Source: Bacteriovoracaceae bacterium UBA6153
GTDB lineage: Bacteria > Bdellovibrionota > Bacteriovoracia > Bacteriovoracales > Bacteriovoracaceae
Reading direction: 5' to 3'
DNA length: 64,000 nucleotides
Assembly: GCA_002428265.1 (NCBI GenBank)
Contig: DIUR01000027.1
Coordinates: forward strand, 310,001 to 374,000
How positions within the stretch are numbered: the stretch's first letter is position 1; every line of letters begins with the position of its first letter. Positions 54,202 through 62,939 of this stretch are shown piece after piece. The translations under genes and the position numbers were made by a program. The notes beneath the pieces were generated by a model. That model worked only from the letters and a program-made list of their open reading frames with translations, was not told the DNA's origin and did no database searches.

Positions 54202-54864
54202 TTAGTTAAATTTCTTAGCTACTGACTTAAGTTGAGTCTGAACACTTGTGCTCATATCTAACATAAGTAGAAGACCTGCGTTTTCACCGTTAGCATCTTC
54301 ACCAACAAGTGAGATGTTACCAATACGGTTTTCACCAGTATAATATCTTGCAGTAATGATCGAGTTACCAATTCCTAAACTTTTAACTGGAATGAATACA
54401 CCAAAAAGTTTTGGCCCTAGGTAGAAGCTCATGTTCTTGAATTTTTCAATTGAGAATGCCACTGCCGGTAAACGTCCACCAGCTACACCTGGAAGAGAAC
54501 GACCACCTGGAAGAGTTGCAGGGTTTAGTGTTTGAAGAGTTGTATCAAATACGTCTTTTAATGAAACACTGATTGCCATTAGAGTACCAGCTGATTGAAG
54601 GTCTGGTGAAATCTCTAAGTATGAGTTCGGGTATTTTGGAATGTTGTATCTAAGTCCCCCATCGATTTGTAGACTTTGAAATACCATTGAGATTAAAACG
54701 TTGTCTTGAACAAGAGTAACTGACATACCATTAACACCAGGAACCTGGATGTTAGAGGCACTTGTTCCATCCCCACAAGAAGTAGAGAGGATACCAGCTG
54801 TTAGAGCAACTGATAATACGAGAGTTTTTGTGTTTGCGAAGATCTTCATCATACGATTTTCCAT
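54202..54864 (-). CDS. lipoprotein of unknown function
   Basis: A signal peptide ends in a lipobox (GILSTSC). The mature about 190 residues are beta-rich, with repeated hydrophobic strands (MSVTLVQDNVLISMVFQSL, LMAISVSLKDVFDTTL, GVFIPVKSLGIGNSIITARYY). One low-complexity loop is G/P-rich (LPGGRSLPGVAGGRLP). No family was recognised. The start could be ATG 54864 or either of two ATG codons 4 and 5 codons later. The gene is monocistronic. Confidence 0.7.
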   Translation of the reverse strand: MENRMMKIFANTKTLVLSVALTAGILSTSCGDGTSASNIQVPGVNGMSVTLVQDNVLISMVFQSLQIDGGLRYNIPKYPNSYLEISPDLQSAGTLMAISVSLKDVFDTTLQTLNPATLPGGRSLPGVAGGRLPAVAFSIEKFKNMSFYLGPKLFGVFIPVKSLGIGNSIITARYYTGENRIGNISLVGEDANGENAGLLLMLDMSTSVQTQLKSVAKKFN

Positions 54865-55025
54865 TAGAGCATGTTGTGATTTTTCTTTTCAACTTTTTTC
54901 AACGACAGAGTACGTACCGTAGAAAATTCACAAGCGTTTTACTTAAATTTTAAGTATTGCAAGATTACAAGAAGTTTGAGGTAACTCAAAGAAAAGCAAG
55001 TGTTTCTGAATTTTCGGTGACTTAG

Positions 55026-55058
55026 AAAAGTGGGCGATTTTAAAAACCGCCCACTTTT
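55026..55058 (-). terminator. intrinsic terminator of the porin-like gene
   Basis: AAAAGTGGGCG and CGCCCACTTTT form an 11-bp perfect stem. On the minus strand it lies about 40 bp after the porin-like stop and ends in TTTTCT. Confidence 0.8.
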
Positions 55059-55099
55059 GTTGTGATTGTGAAGTAACGATGTATTAATACTGGAGTGAT

Positions 55100-56296
55100 T
55101 TAGAACACTGCTTTTAGAGTTAAACTTCCTGCGTGGTCTTCATCATCACCAAAAAAACGACCGTAGGCCGCAGTTAATATTAGGTACTGAGAGATGTTAT
55201 ATTTTGCTGTAGCGTCTGCTACAGTATTTTTTCTCTTAGGTGTCGTTGCCGTATTGTAGAACTCACCATAACCACCACCAATAGTAGCAGAGAAGTCGGT
55301 TGTGAATGCACGAGAGAGTCTTAGCATGTGAAGTGATTCATCAGCTTGTTTTGCACCTAAACCAAAACCAACAGTCTTAAGTTTAATTGATGATTGATTG
55401 TGATCTGGAGAGCTGTTAACGATGCTTGAAAGAGAATCAAACCCACTTGCGATTAATCCACCATCTCTCGTTACCATTGATTGTACTTCGATTTTTAGCA
55501 CTTCAAGATCTTTAGCAAGTCTTAGAGCAGCTGCATGGTGCTCGTCTTTGTAGACAGCTGTTCCACCGAATAAAAGTGTGTAGTAAAAATTAAAATCAAC
55601 ACCGGCAAGTTTACCTTCAATTTGAGGAGAGACTTGTTTTACGCCGTCTAGGTTTACAGAGTTGAATCCACTTGTAAGAGCGTTGTATTTTTTAGCTGAC
55701 CAGTATCCTGTCTGAAGCGCATACTTGTAAGTCATTTCGCTAAAAGCACCGTAGTAGTTAAGTGAGTACATATCAAGATCATCGCGACCATCAGTTAGAG
55801 AGCCTTCTGCTCTTTTGTCGTAAGCAAATGCAATGGCATCGTAGTTGTCTCTGATTTTTATAACCTGGATTCTGTCTCTTCTGTCATCAGAAGTTAAGAA
55901 GCTTCCTGGAGTTGTAACTGCGTGACGGCCAACTGAAGTGATCCAGTTGTTCTTGCTGTATTCGATAACTGCGTGATCTAGGCGAGTCACGTTGTCATTT
56001 GAGAATCCATCATCATTTGTTCCACCAATCGCTGTTCCGCCAGCTGAGATTGATTTATGGTTGTCGCCTTCCCAAGTGTTGCTTGAAAGGATAGCTCCGA
56101 CTTTAATAGATAAGTTTTCATCAGGCTTTGCATTGACGTTGAATCTAAAGAATTGGTTGAAGCCCTGGTTACCAGATGGCCCAGAAGAATTTTTGAAGTA
56201 ACCTCTAACGTAGGCGTCTCCAGAATAAGTAAGTTTTGTTTCTGCGTGAGTATTGAACGCAAAAAGAACTACTAATAAACACAGTAATGTTTTCAT
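55100..56296 (-). CDS. porin-like outer-membrane protein
   Basis: ATG 56296 (GGAG 7 bases upstream; 42 bases of upstream frame are excluded) gives 398 residues. A signal peptide (MKTLLCLLVVLFAFNTHA) is followed by ETKLTYSGDAYVRGYFKN and many amphipathic strands with aromatic girdle residues (VIEYSKNNWITSVGRHAVTTPG, LNYYGAFSEMTYKYALQTGYW). It closes with LKAVF, a terminal phenylalanine. The layout fits a 16-18-stranded porin of the alginate-export/OprD-like class; the specific family is uncertain. Confidence 0.75.
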   Translation of the reverse strand: MKTLLCLLVVLFAFNTHAETKLTYSGDAYVRGYFKNSSGPSGNQGFNQFFRFNVNAKPDENLSIKVGAILSSNTWEGDNHKSISAGGTAIGGTNDDGFSNDNVTRLDHAVIEYSKNNWITSVGRHAVTTPGSFLTSDDRRDRIQVIKIRDNYDAIAFAYDKRAEGSLTDGRDDLDMYSLNYYGAFSEMTYKYALQTGYWSAKKYNALTSGFNSVNLDGVKQVSPQIEGKLAGVDFNFYYTLLFGGTAVYKDEHHAAALRLAKDLEVLKIEVQSMVTRDGGLIASGFDSLSSIVNSSPDHNQSSIKLKTVGFGLGAKQADESLHMLRLSRAFTTDFSATIGGGYGEFYNTATTPKRKNTVADATAKYNISQYLILTAAYGRFFGDDEDHAGSLTLKAVF

Positions 56297-56386
56297 TGAA
56301 TGATCTCCATAATTTTTGAGATCGTAAGAGTCACTCAAACGGGTATTGTTGTCAATATGAGATGAGCGTTAGGCGCATTGCCGTAA

Positions 56387-57064
56387 TTAACCAAGGTTCT
56401 TGAAATCCAGTAGTTCGGTGTAGTCGCCTTCGATAGTTTGACTACTACCGTGATGAGCAAAGGCCGTTATGCGATACACTTGAGCTTTGGCCGCATTTCC
56501 TGATTTGATTCCAGTAGGAGAGTCTTCGAAGATAATGGTCTTTGATGAGTCTACATTTAGTCTCGTCATCGCTTCTAAGTAGGGATGTGGATGAGGTTTC
56601 GTGAGCTCCGTTTGATTTCTTCCCATTTGTAGTTCAACAAATTTTTCAATTCCAAAACAACGGAGAGTTTCAAGCACAATGATGTCTTCACTCGCACTGA
56701 CGACTGCACATTTAATTTTTTGATTATTTAAATACTGAAGGAATGGAAATAAACCTGGGGTAATGTATTTTTCTTTTTCTTCTTCTGGAAGATTTTTAAA
56801 GAGCTTAATCAATTGAAAATTTTTCTGCTCAATTGCCTTATCAATTTCAGCATCAGTTAATTGCGGGCATACCGTTTTTAAAACTATGTGATCAGTCATG
56901 CCGTAGAATTGGTCTATGCAGGCCATGAGGTCAACTTTCACACCCATTTCTTCAAGGATAATAACAGCGGCCTTTGCATGAAGTGGCTCAGTGTTGACGA
57001 GAGTCCCATCCATATCAAATAAAATCGCATCTATGCCTTGTACCAGAGTCTTTAAGTCAGTCAT
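56387..57064 (-). CDS. HAD-superfamily phosphatase (beta-phosphoglucomutase/GPP-like)
   Basis: This 225-residue protein shows motif I LFDMDGTLVNTEPLH, motif II AVVSASE, motif III lysine in TKPHPHPYLEAM, and motif IV FEDSPTGIKSG. These mark the HAD IA subfamily with a helical cap domain. Substrates in this group include beta-phosphoglucose, 2-deoxyglucose 6-phosphate and other sugar phosphates; which applies here cannot be read. Ribosome binding is weak, and the gene stands alone. Confidence 0.88.
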   Translation of the reverse strand: MTDLKTLVQGIDAILFDMDGTLVNTEPLHAKAAVIILEEMGVKVDLMACIDQFYGMTDHIVLKTVCPQLTDAEIDKAIEQKNFQLIKLFKNLPEEEKEKYITPGLFPFLQYLNNQKIKCAVVSASEDIIVLETLRCFGIEKFVELQMGRNQTELTKPHPHPYLEAMTRLNVDSSKTIIFEDSPTGIKSGNAAKAQVYRITAFAHHGSSQTIEGDYTELLDFKNLG

Positions 57065-57132
57065 CTTTTGCCCGCTAAAAAGTGAGAGTCAATTAAGGTA
57101 TCATTGTACATAGAGACCAACAGGATGACATC

Positions 57133-57603
57133 ATGAAAATCTTTCCAGCAGATTCCAGACCGGCAAAATCAAAACCTAAAGCTGAAGCTAATGGCAATGC
57201 TTCAGAAGGGAATGGAAAAATCTCGCGCAAAAAAGCGAGTGGCCCTGCTAAAAAAGATATTAGTGCGAGTGACATTAAAGAAAAACTCGCTGCTCATACA
57301 CAGAAATCTGATTCGGCAAAAGATGTAGTGATTTCAAAAAACGCGAAGAGACTCGGTGATGGTTTTATGAACCCGGATATTGTGAATGTGCAGAAGCCAG
57401 AGATTGTGCCGATTATTGAAAAATCAGAAGAAGAAGAAATTAAAACTCCGAATACGAAAGATCTAACTATTAAGAGTGATATCGCTCTTAACGATCCTAA
57501 AGATACTAATACTCAAGAGAAGTTAAAATCTGCGCTTACAAGAGGTGCGTTTAATTTTAGTGCGAAAGAGCGTGAAGCACTTGAGAAGATATTGGGGAAT
57601 TAG
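57133..57603 (+). CDS. charged, probably disordered protein of unknown function
   Basis: This 156-residue protein starts with a basic region rich in K, A, S and G (SRPAKSKPKAEANGNASEGNGKISRKK). An acidic part follows (IIEKSEEEEIKTPN). The end, LKSALTRGAFNFSAKEREALEKILGN, is helical and resembles the C-terminal end of FlgM-like anti-sigma proteins only in general pattern. No signal peptide is present. AGGA lies 7 bases before ATG. The resemblance is too weak to assign a function. Confidence 0.65.
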   Translation: MKIFPADSRPAKSKPKAEANGNASEGNGKISRKKASGPAKKDISASDIKEKLAAHTQKSDSAKDVVISKNAKRLGDGFMNPDIVNVQKPEIVPIIEKSEEEEIKTPNTKDLTIKSDIALNDPKDTNTQEKLKSALTRGAFNFSAKEREALEKILGN

Positions 57604-57718
57604 TTAGCCGTCGCTGTTCAAGGTAAACTCAATCTTTCTTACATTTAGTAAATTAAAAAAATTCTCAGCAGATTTAGAGTTATTATTGATAAATGATTTT
57701 AATCTTTTAAGGAATAGT

Positions 57719-58582
57719 ATGAAGCTAAAACTAATTACATTGTTAGTGTTATTAAGCGCAGGGTGTGCTCAGTTAAGAGTTAAAGATTATTTCTGGAGCT
57801 ATAAAACTAATTCTGACAAATCACTCACTATCGACGTGGATGGCTCTCGCAATATAAGTTATGAAAAAAAAGATGAAATAACACAATATCAAAAAGGTGC
57901 AGCTGAATTTGCTAATAAAGCAGCATTAACAGTTTGTCCTAGTGGATTTATTACTAATAGAGGCATGCCTGTTGATTATCAAAGTAAAGATTGCACTAAA
58001 GAATATAACTTGGATGTTATTGCAATCAATGAAGGCAGGATGCCTTTACCCAATTACTGCACATTTTCGGTTTACCAATTAAATGTGACATGCACGAAGT
58101 CGGGGGCAAAGAAGCAAAACATTGAAGTTAATCGTAATTTTCCTCCTCCTAACTCTTTATCACAAGCAGCTTTTACCACTGGAGAAGAGTGTTCAAAAAT
58201 TCCTTTACAAAAAAATCCTATCCCAGAAGCTGATATATCCTTAGCTAGTAATAATGTTAATAAAGTCGACTTTCTAGATGTTAACCCAGACGAGGTTAGA
58301 GTAATTTTGAGAGAAAATACACCAAGGTTAAGATGCTGTTATCAAAATGAATTAGATTCTAGTACTCAACCTGAGAATATAAATGGAAGAGTTATTTTTA
58401 AACTTTCAATTGGGAGGTTTGGAGAAGTTGTAAAATCACAAGCAGATTCAGGCAATGTTTTAATTGAAAATGCCTCAGAATGTTTTAAATATGTTCTTAA
58501 CGAAATTAGATTTCCTAAAGCTCGTGATGGAAAAAGTTATGAGGTATCACAACCAATTCATTTTTATCCCAAAAAAAATTAA
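57719..58582 (+). CDS. lipoprotein with AgmX/TonB-tail-like C-terminal domain
   Basis: ATG 57719 (AGGA 5 bases upstream) gives 287 residues. The lipobox is LLSAGC. The N-terminal half contains several cysteines (LTVCPSG, SKDCTKEY, NYCTFSV, NVTCTKS). The C-terminal about 90 residues, VRVILRENTPRLRCCYQNELD...INGRVIFKLSIGRFGEVVKSQADSG...CFKYVLNEIRFPKARDG, follow the pattern of the AgmX/PglI tail found in myxobacterial envelope proteins. It may act in envelope or gliding-type complexes; this is inference from that family. Confidence 0.7.
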   Translation: MKLKLITLLVLLSAGCAQLRVKDYFWSYKTNSDKSLTIDVDGSRNISYEKKDEITQYQKGAAEFANKAALTVCPSGFITNRGMPVDYQSKDCTKEYNLDVIAINEGRMPLPNYCTFSVYQLNVTCTKSGAKKQNIEVNRNFPPPNSLSQAAFTTGEECSKIPLQKNPIPEADISLASNNVNKVDFLDVNPDEVRVILRENTPRLRCCYQNELDSSTQPENINGRVIFKLSIGRFGEVVKSQADSGNVLIENASECFKYVLNEIRFPKARDGKSYEVSQPIHFYPKKN

Positions 58583-58637
58583 TCAATTAATAAGAGCAAT
58601 AATCGTTGTTACTCTTTGAGTGTGTATTACCTTTTAA

Positions 58638-59420
58638 CTAATTATTCTGCCTAATCGGCTTAATCACTTTATTTATCCACTCCGCTCCAAGAGCAACGTT
58701 AGAATAGATCCCATACTTACCAGCTTTAGCACAGCCTTGTCCCCAACTAATAACACCAGCTAAAATCGGTGAGCCATCAGTTCCCATTATTGTAAAAGGT
58801 CCGCCACTATCGCCTTGGCAACTATCTTTTTTTCCAGCAGCAAAGCCCGCAGGAATCATTGAATCATCTAATAAACCATTATAAGAATCTTTTCCGTTGG
58901 CCACAGCATGATCTATGATTGGAAGTTCAACATGCATAAGAATATTTGAAAAACTTCCGCCTTCTCTGATAGCTCCCCAACCAGTTGCTGTTCCCGTGAC
59001 ACCAGGATTAATGGCGCCATTTTTAACTTGCTCAAGAGTTAGCATCTCAATTGCTTTTAATCCCATGTTGTCGAAACGGATGGGATATTTTAATTCAATC
59101 AAGGCCATATCATAACTGTAAGTCGCTTCATTATATTTTGGGTGAAGGTAGCTTGTTTTAACTTCTAACTTAATTCGCTCTTTTGATCTAAGGCTTACAC
59201 TTCCAGCAGTCACAAACTTATCAAATACTGGTTTGCAATGAGCAGCTGTTAAAACCCAAGTCGGTGCGATGATACTTCCAGCGCATCCATTTCCAAGGCT
59301 CACGATGTGAGTGGTTTGTGTTTGATCGGGATCGACAACATCCCCTCCAACAATTTTATCGTGAGCAAAACTAGGTGTTGCAATCGTTAAAAGTAAGAGT
59401 GAAAAAAGTGTAGTTTTCAT
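58638..59420 (-). CDS. secreted trypsin-like serine protease (S1A)
   Basis: A signal peptide (MKTTLFSLLLLTIATPSFA) and a short pro-region precede IVGGDVVDP, the activation sequence. The triad is His in TAAHC, Asp in SYDMALIEL and Ser in SCQGDSGGPF. GWGAIREGG and GVISWGQGCA are typical of chymotrypsin-fold enzymes. The residue six before the serine is D (KKDSCQGDSGG), which predicts trypsin-like cleavage after Lys/Arg. Secreted proteases of this type are common in predatory bacteria. AGGA lies 10 bases before ATG. Confidence 0.92.
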   Translation of the reverse strand: MKTTLFSLLLLTIATPSFAHDKIVGGDVVDPDQTQTTHIVSLGNGCAGSIIAPTWVLTAAHCKPVFDKFVTAGSVSLRSKERIKLEVKTSYLHPKYNEATYSYDMALIELKYPIRFDNMGLKAIEMLTLEQVKNGAINPGVTGTATGWGAIREGGSFSNILMHVELPIIDHAVANGKDSYNGLLDDSMIPAGFAAGKKDSCQGDSGGPFTIMGTDGSPILAGVISWGQGCAKAGKYGIYSNVALGAEWINKVIKPIRQNN

Positions 59421-59689
59421 ATGTGAGTCATCCTGGATTTAAAAAACTTACTATAGAACAGATGACTAGTTTTTTGAATTTTAAAATTTATCCTAACGGC
59501 TTAAATATTCTTTCAAATAAAAAGAAATCTTACATGGATAAGAATTTGCCCTGCCCAGTATTCAAGAAAAAGGTACAGGGGATCGATGTAAACAACTGCG
59601 TTTTACATACTGAATGAGTTCAGATTAACTAGTTTTTTCCTTATGTCTTAGGGTTGTACTTTAATTTGTTTTTAATTATTATCCTTAGT

Positions 59690-60298
59690 ATGAAAAAATA
59701 TTTAAGTTCGTTGTTAGCGTTAGTAATTCTATTAATCCCAATTCAAGGCTCAGCAAATGAATGGCGAGAGAAAATTAATAATTTTAAAGTTCCTGCTTTT
59801 AAAGTTCAGAACGAAGCTCTTCATCATAAAACTGTAGATGAAATTGCTTATGAGCTGGGTAAACAATACGACAATTATTTGAAAAAAATTACTGAGACTT
59901 ATCAAAAGTCTACCGGCGTTGATTACAGCCCATTCATCTCTAAGTGGCAAAATGAACAAGTTAAAAAATATATCAAAGAACACTTGGAATTTACCCCATC
60001 AGTTATTTCAGCAATTGAAGATCGTATTAATAGAGACACAATCAAAGCTTTTGATTTCTTCAAAGAATATGATTTTGGTATGAGCCTCCATAAAATTTAC
60101 ACTCTGAGTTCAGAGGTCGAGCTATTAAGTGAGAAATTAAATCTTCAAAAATCGAGTTTAAGTAATATCGTAGAAGTTAATCAACGAATCGATTCTCTTC
60201 ACAAAGATCAAAATCTCTTAAATCAAATCTTTGGAGGAGTCATTTGTATACTTTTTGGACTAACGGTATTTTCTTTTAGAAAGAAAAAAAGTAGTTAG
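59690..60298 (+). CDS. exported coiled-coil protein with C-terminal membrane anchor
   Basis: ATG 59690 gives 202 residues. A signal peptide (LSSLLALVILLIPIQGSA) precedes a helical middle part (DNYLKKITETYQKSTGV, EVELLSEKLNLQKSSLSNIVEVNQRIDSLHK). The end is one membrane segment (GGVICILFGLTVFSF) with a basic stop-transfer tail RKKKSS. The order resembles a single-anchored periplasmic protein or a C-terminal sorting signal. No family was recognised. The gene is convergent with the next one, one base apart. Confidence 0.65.
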   Translation: MKKYLSSLLALVILLIPIQGSANEWREKINNFKVPAFKVQNEALHHKTVDEIAYELGKQYDNYLKKITETYQKSTGVDYSPFISKWQNEQVKKYIKEHLEFTPSVISAIEDRINRDTIKAFDFFKEYDFGMSLHKIYTLSSEVELLSEKLNLQKSSLSNIVEVNQRIDSLHKDQNLLNQIFGGVICILFGLTVFSFRKKKSS

Positions 60299-60299
60299 A

Positions 60300-61334
60300 T
60301 CATTTTTCCAAATATATATCTCCTCTATGAATAAAATCGTTTGAAATTTCCTTAATCATTTGGAAAGCAGAAACATTTAGTTTCTCGCCAACATTGATGC
60401 CTAAATGTTTGAAATTTATTTTTAATTCTTTTTCTAAGCTGTCTGAGTTTGGTTCATTAGAAAAAATTTCAATTCCGTAATTATGGGCCAGTCGGATTTC
60501 AAAGCTATTTTTTGAGTCTAAGTTAGTCTTAATCTTTTCAAAGCTTAAAGGGATGGCGCCATTAGTGAGAAGATGATTATTGATAGCATCGTCTGAGTAA
60601 TATTGGCCTTTAAATCCTAAATCTAAAAAAGCCATTTTTGAAATGTTTTTGCTTTTATTTAGACTCTCTGCTGTAGCTAGCGTGACTGACTTTTTTAATT
60701 TAGTTAGATGTTTTTTGAGCAGCCCTACATATTCTAGTGATTCATTAAAATGTTGGTCTTCTTTCCATTGCTCGTCCAGAAAATGATTATGGCCGTGAAA
60801 AAGTGGATATAATTGTATTTTGCTAAAGCTGCTTGTTAGTTTATTTATTAATTTGTTTCTTAATTTTTCTTCGTCATGTCCTCTTAATAAATCAAATTTA
60901 ATAATTAATTCTTCAGGGCCAGCTTCTTTAATACTAAAAAGATGGGACTCTATTGTTGGATAGTGCGTATGCACGTAGTAAAGAACACTCTTTCTCCATT
61001 TTTTAGGAACAAATTCTTTAAAATTTAAATGAATGATTAAAATACAATTAAGGTCTTTGGGATTACTAAAGCGATTAAAAAAATCGACGATCAAAAATAA
61101 ACCATCTCTTACGAAGTAAAAAGGTTTAGCCGATAACTGGTTAATAGAATTTACTTCATATAGATGAATAGGATTTATTCTAGAAACATATCGTTTGTTC
61201 CATTTCCCGAGAGAGTATCTGGTGTGTTCGTGACTTAAATTGTATGGCACTTGTTCAGGAAAGTGCTTGTAAGGCATATTAAGCTCAAACTCTTCTTTGA
61301 TGAGATTAATATGCTTATTAAAAGTAGTGGCCAT
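60300..61334 (-). CDS. protein of unknown function co-transcribed with a glycosyltransferase
   Basis: This 344-residue soluble protein has no signal peptide or membrane span. It is basic and aromatic-rich, with clusters of histidines (FHGHNHFLDEQ, YYVHTHYP) that might bind metal. I recognise no family. Its ATG lies inside the 3' end of the GT-B glycosyltransferase gene (17-bp overlap), so the two are translated together. It may be a partner enzyme for glycan or peptide modification; the only support is context. Confidence 0.55.
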   Translation of the reverse strand: MATTFNKHINLIKEEFELNMPYKHFPEQVPYNLSHEHTRYSLGKWNKRYVSRINPIHLYEVNSINQLSAKPFYFVRDGLFLIVDFFNRFSNPKDLNCILIIHLNFKEFVPKKWRKSVLYYVHTHYPTIESHLFSIKEAGPEELIIKFDLLRGHDEEKLRNKLINKLTSSFSKIQLYPLFHGHNHFLDEQWKEDQHFNESLEYVGLLKKHLTKLKKSVTLATAESLNKSKNISKMAFLDLGFKGQYYSDDAINNHLLTNGAIPLSFEKIKTNLDSKNSFEIRLAHNYGIEIFSNEPNSDSLEKELKINFKHLGINVGEKLNVSAFQMIKEISNDFIHRGDIYLEK

Positions 61335-62607
61335 AAATTTCTTGGTAGAGATTATTATATGTATATTCGACTTTTATATCTCCAAAAGGAGGAGCATTTT
61401 TGCCAAAACAAGATGTTAGTTTTCTGAATTTTAAGTTAAATCCTTCAAATCGTTTTCTGGGAGTGTTTAATATATTTTGTATGTTCTCAGTTCCAGTTTT
61501 TATAGAAAGGTAATCATGCGCTGACCTTGCAAATTCCATTCGTTTTGAGCGTAATATATTAATCTCATCTGACATTTTTAGCATTTCGGTAACGACATCT
61601 GTTTTGTCGAAAACTATGCTGGAATCAGTTAGTTGAACATTAATCAGAGAGATTTGAGAACCTATGGTTGCAAAAGAAGAGTATCCTGCCCAATCTGTTA
61701 AAATGGCCGGTAAGCCTGTTGATAAGGCTTCAGCTGGAGACATTCCGAAATCTTCATCGTTGTGAACGCTAAGAGAAATAAATATATCTGTGACTAGTTT
61801 AAAATTTTTTAACTCATCCTGGGCAAGATTAGATACATAAATGATTTTCGCATGTTCATAAGATTTATTGAAGTTTGAAATGAGCTCAATGCAGTCACAT
61901 TCATATCTTTCGCACTCATAGATATCACCGATAAATGGTGATCCTATACCATCAAATTTTCCAGCTAACAGTAAGACAGAGTCTTTTTCATTTAAGTTAA
62001 CATAAGTCTCATAGCAGTTTATTAATTCAATAATTTTCTTTTGACTGCTAAGTCTTCCAGCATATGAGAAAATAATTTTTTCTTTATTAAGATTAATAAT
62101 TTGTTTTAGGTGCAGTGATACTTTTTTATCAAAGTTAAAGAATTGTGTATCAACTGGAAAAGGCATTGTGAAAACACTTGCGGCATCATTAAGAAAACTT
62201 TTAATAAGAAGAGATTGCTTTTCAGAAGCGCAGATTAGTTTTACGTAAGTTTTCTTCAGGATGGTTTGAGCTTTTTCCCATGATGAGGAAAATAAAGTAA
62301 AATCCCCGAATACATGAATGATTATTTCTTTTTTTTTATCATCAAAGTATTTAAGTTTATCAAGAGCAATTAAAAGCTTTAGAGGATGAGGAGTATGATC
62401 AATTATAATCATTCGTTTAATGTTGGAACTTTTGATAGAGCTCGCGATGTTGAAAATTTGAAAGTCTGACATTTCATAGTTGTAGTCATAGGTAAATAAA
62501 TCATCTCTATTCAAAAAACTTTTATAAGACTTGAACAAGTTTTTAGAGATTGACTGACAACTCTTCCACGTAGATTCATTAAAATTATATATCAAAGCAC
62601 TTTTCAT
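61318..62607 (-). CDS. GT-B-fold glycosyltransferase (family 4-like)
   Basis: The C-terminal half carries the nucleotide-sugar half of GT4 enzymes: FSYAGRLSSQKKIIELI, VLLLAGKFDG, then HNDEDFGMSPAEALSTGLPAILTDWAGY with the conserved E-x7-E type motif. The N-terminal acceptor domain has no signal peptide. A Cys-rich insertion (YECERYECDCIEL) is unusual. The start at ATG 62607 is close to the divergent peptide operon, 146 bp away. The sugar and acceptor are unknown; a peptide or surface polysaccharide is possible. Confidence 0.8.
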   Translation of the reverse strand: MKSALIYNFNESTWKSCQSISKNLFKSYKSFLNRDDLFTYDYNYEMSDFQIFNIASSIKSSNIKRMIIIDHTPHPLKLLIALDKLKYFDDKKKEIIIHVFGDFTLFSSSWEKAQTILKKTYVKLICASEKQSLLIKSFLNDAASVFTMPFPVDTQFFNFDKKVSLHLKQIINLNKEKIIFSYAGRLSSQKKIIELINCYETYVNLNEKDSVLLLAGKFDGIGSPFIGDIYECERYECDCIELISNFNKSYEHAKIIYVSNLAQDELKNFKLVTDIFISLSVHNDEDFGMSPAEALSTGLPAILTDWAGYSSFATIGSQISLINVQLTDSSIVFDKTDVVTEMLKMSDEINILRSKRMEFARSAHDYLSIKTGTENIQNILNTPRKRFEGFNLKFRKLTSCFGKNAPPFGDIKVEYTYNNLYQEIYGHYF

Positions 62608-62705
62608 TCACGGCAGTTTAATACAAAACAAATGTTTATTTAAATTTTCCATGTCAAGATTCTGTTTTATTTGTAAGTAGTGCTAGCATTACATTCCCAT
62701 TCAAA

Positions 62706-62734
62706 TTGACATTGGTTTTGAGTGTATTAATATG
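62706..62734 (+). promoter_or_regulatory. putative promoter of the small-peptide operon
   Basis: TTGACA, a 17-base spacer and AATATG. The -35 box is perfect and the -10 box poor. It lies about 20 bp before the ATG of the precursor-like gene. Confidence 0.4.
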
Positions 62735-62753
62735 CATAAAATAGGAAAATAGA

Positions 62754-62933
62754 ATGACTGATAAAGATAAAAACAAAATTCATTTAGAGGCACCAGATAT
62801 AATACCCGATTTTGATCCAATCTTCGGCACAGTTAGAATCATTACATTAACTTCATTAGTTACTATGTCGAATGCCCAGGCCGTTCCTTGTCCTCCTCCT
62901 TGGCAAATGATCGATACTTGCGGTAGCTGGTAA
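62754..62933 (+). CDS. candidate RiPP precursor peptide (59 residues)
   Basis: Read directly from the sequence: ATG with AGGA 7 bases upstream, 59 codons and TAA. The N-terminal 22 residues are charged and acidic (DKDKNKIHLEAPDIIPDF). A short hydrophobic part (IITLTSLVTM) follows, ending in SNAQA, which resembles a cleavage site. The tail is VPCPPPWQMIDTCGSW, with two cysteines ten residues apart, a Pro triplet and two Trp. A leader plus Cys-rich core is typical of RiPP precursors. The stop is 6 bp before the Fic gene. A short exported peptide not modified at all is the alternative. Confidence 0.6.
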   Translation: MTDKDKNKIHLEAPDIIPDFDPIFGTVRIITLTSLVTMSNAQAVPCPPPWQMIDTCGSW

Positions 62934-62939
62934 TCTTGA

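Noticed and set aside
57133..57603. FlgM-type anti-sigma factor
   Set aside because: Only the general pattern of the last 35 residues fits; no flagellar genes are nearby and conserved FlgM residues are not identifiable.
59423..59617. 64-codon frame from GTG between the protease gene and the exported coiled-coil gene
   Set aside because: No ribosome binding site, start within 3 bp of the divergent protease start, biased composition and no recognisable domain. I treat the 59421-59689 gap as promoter region.
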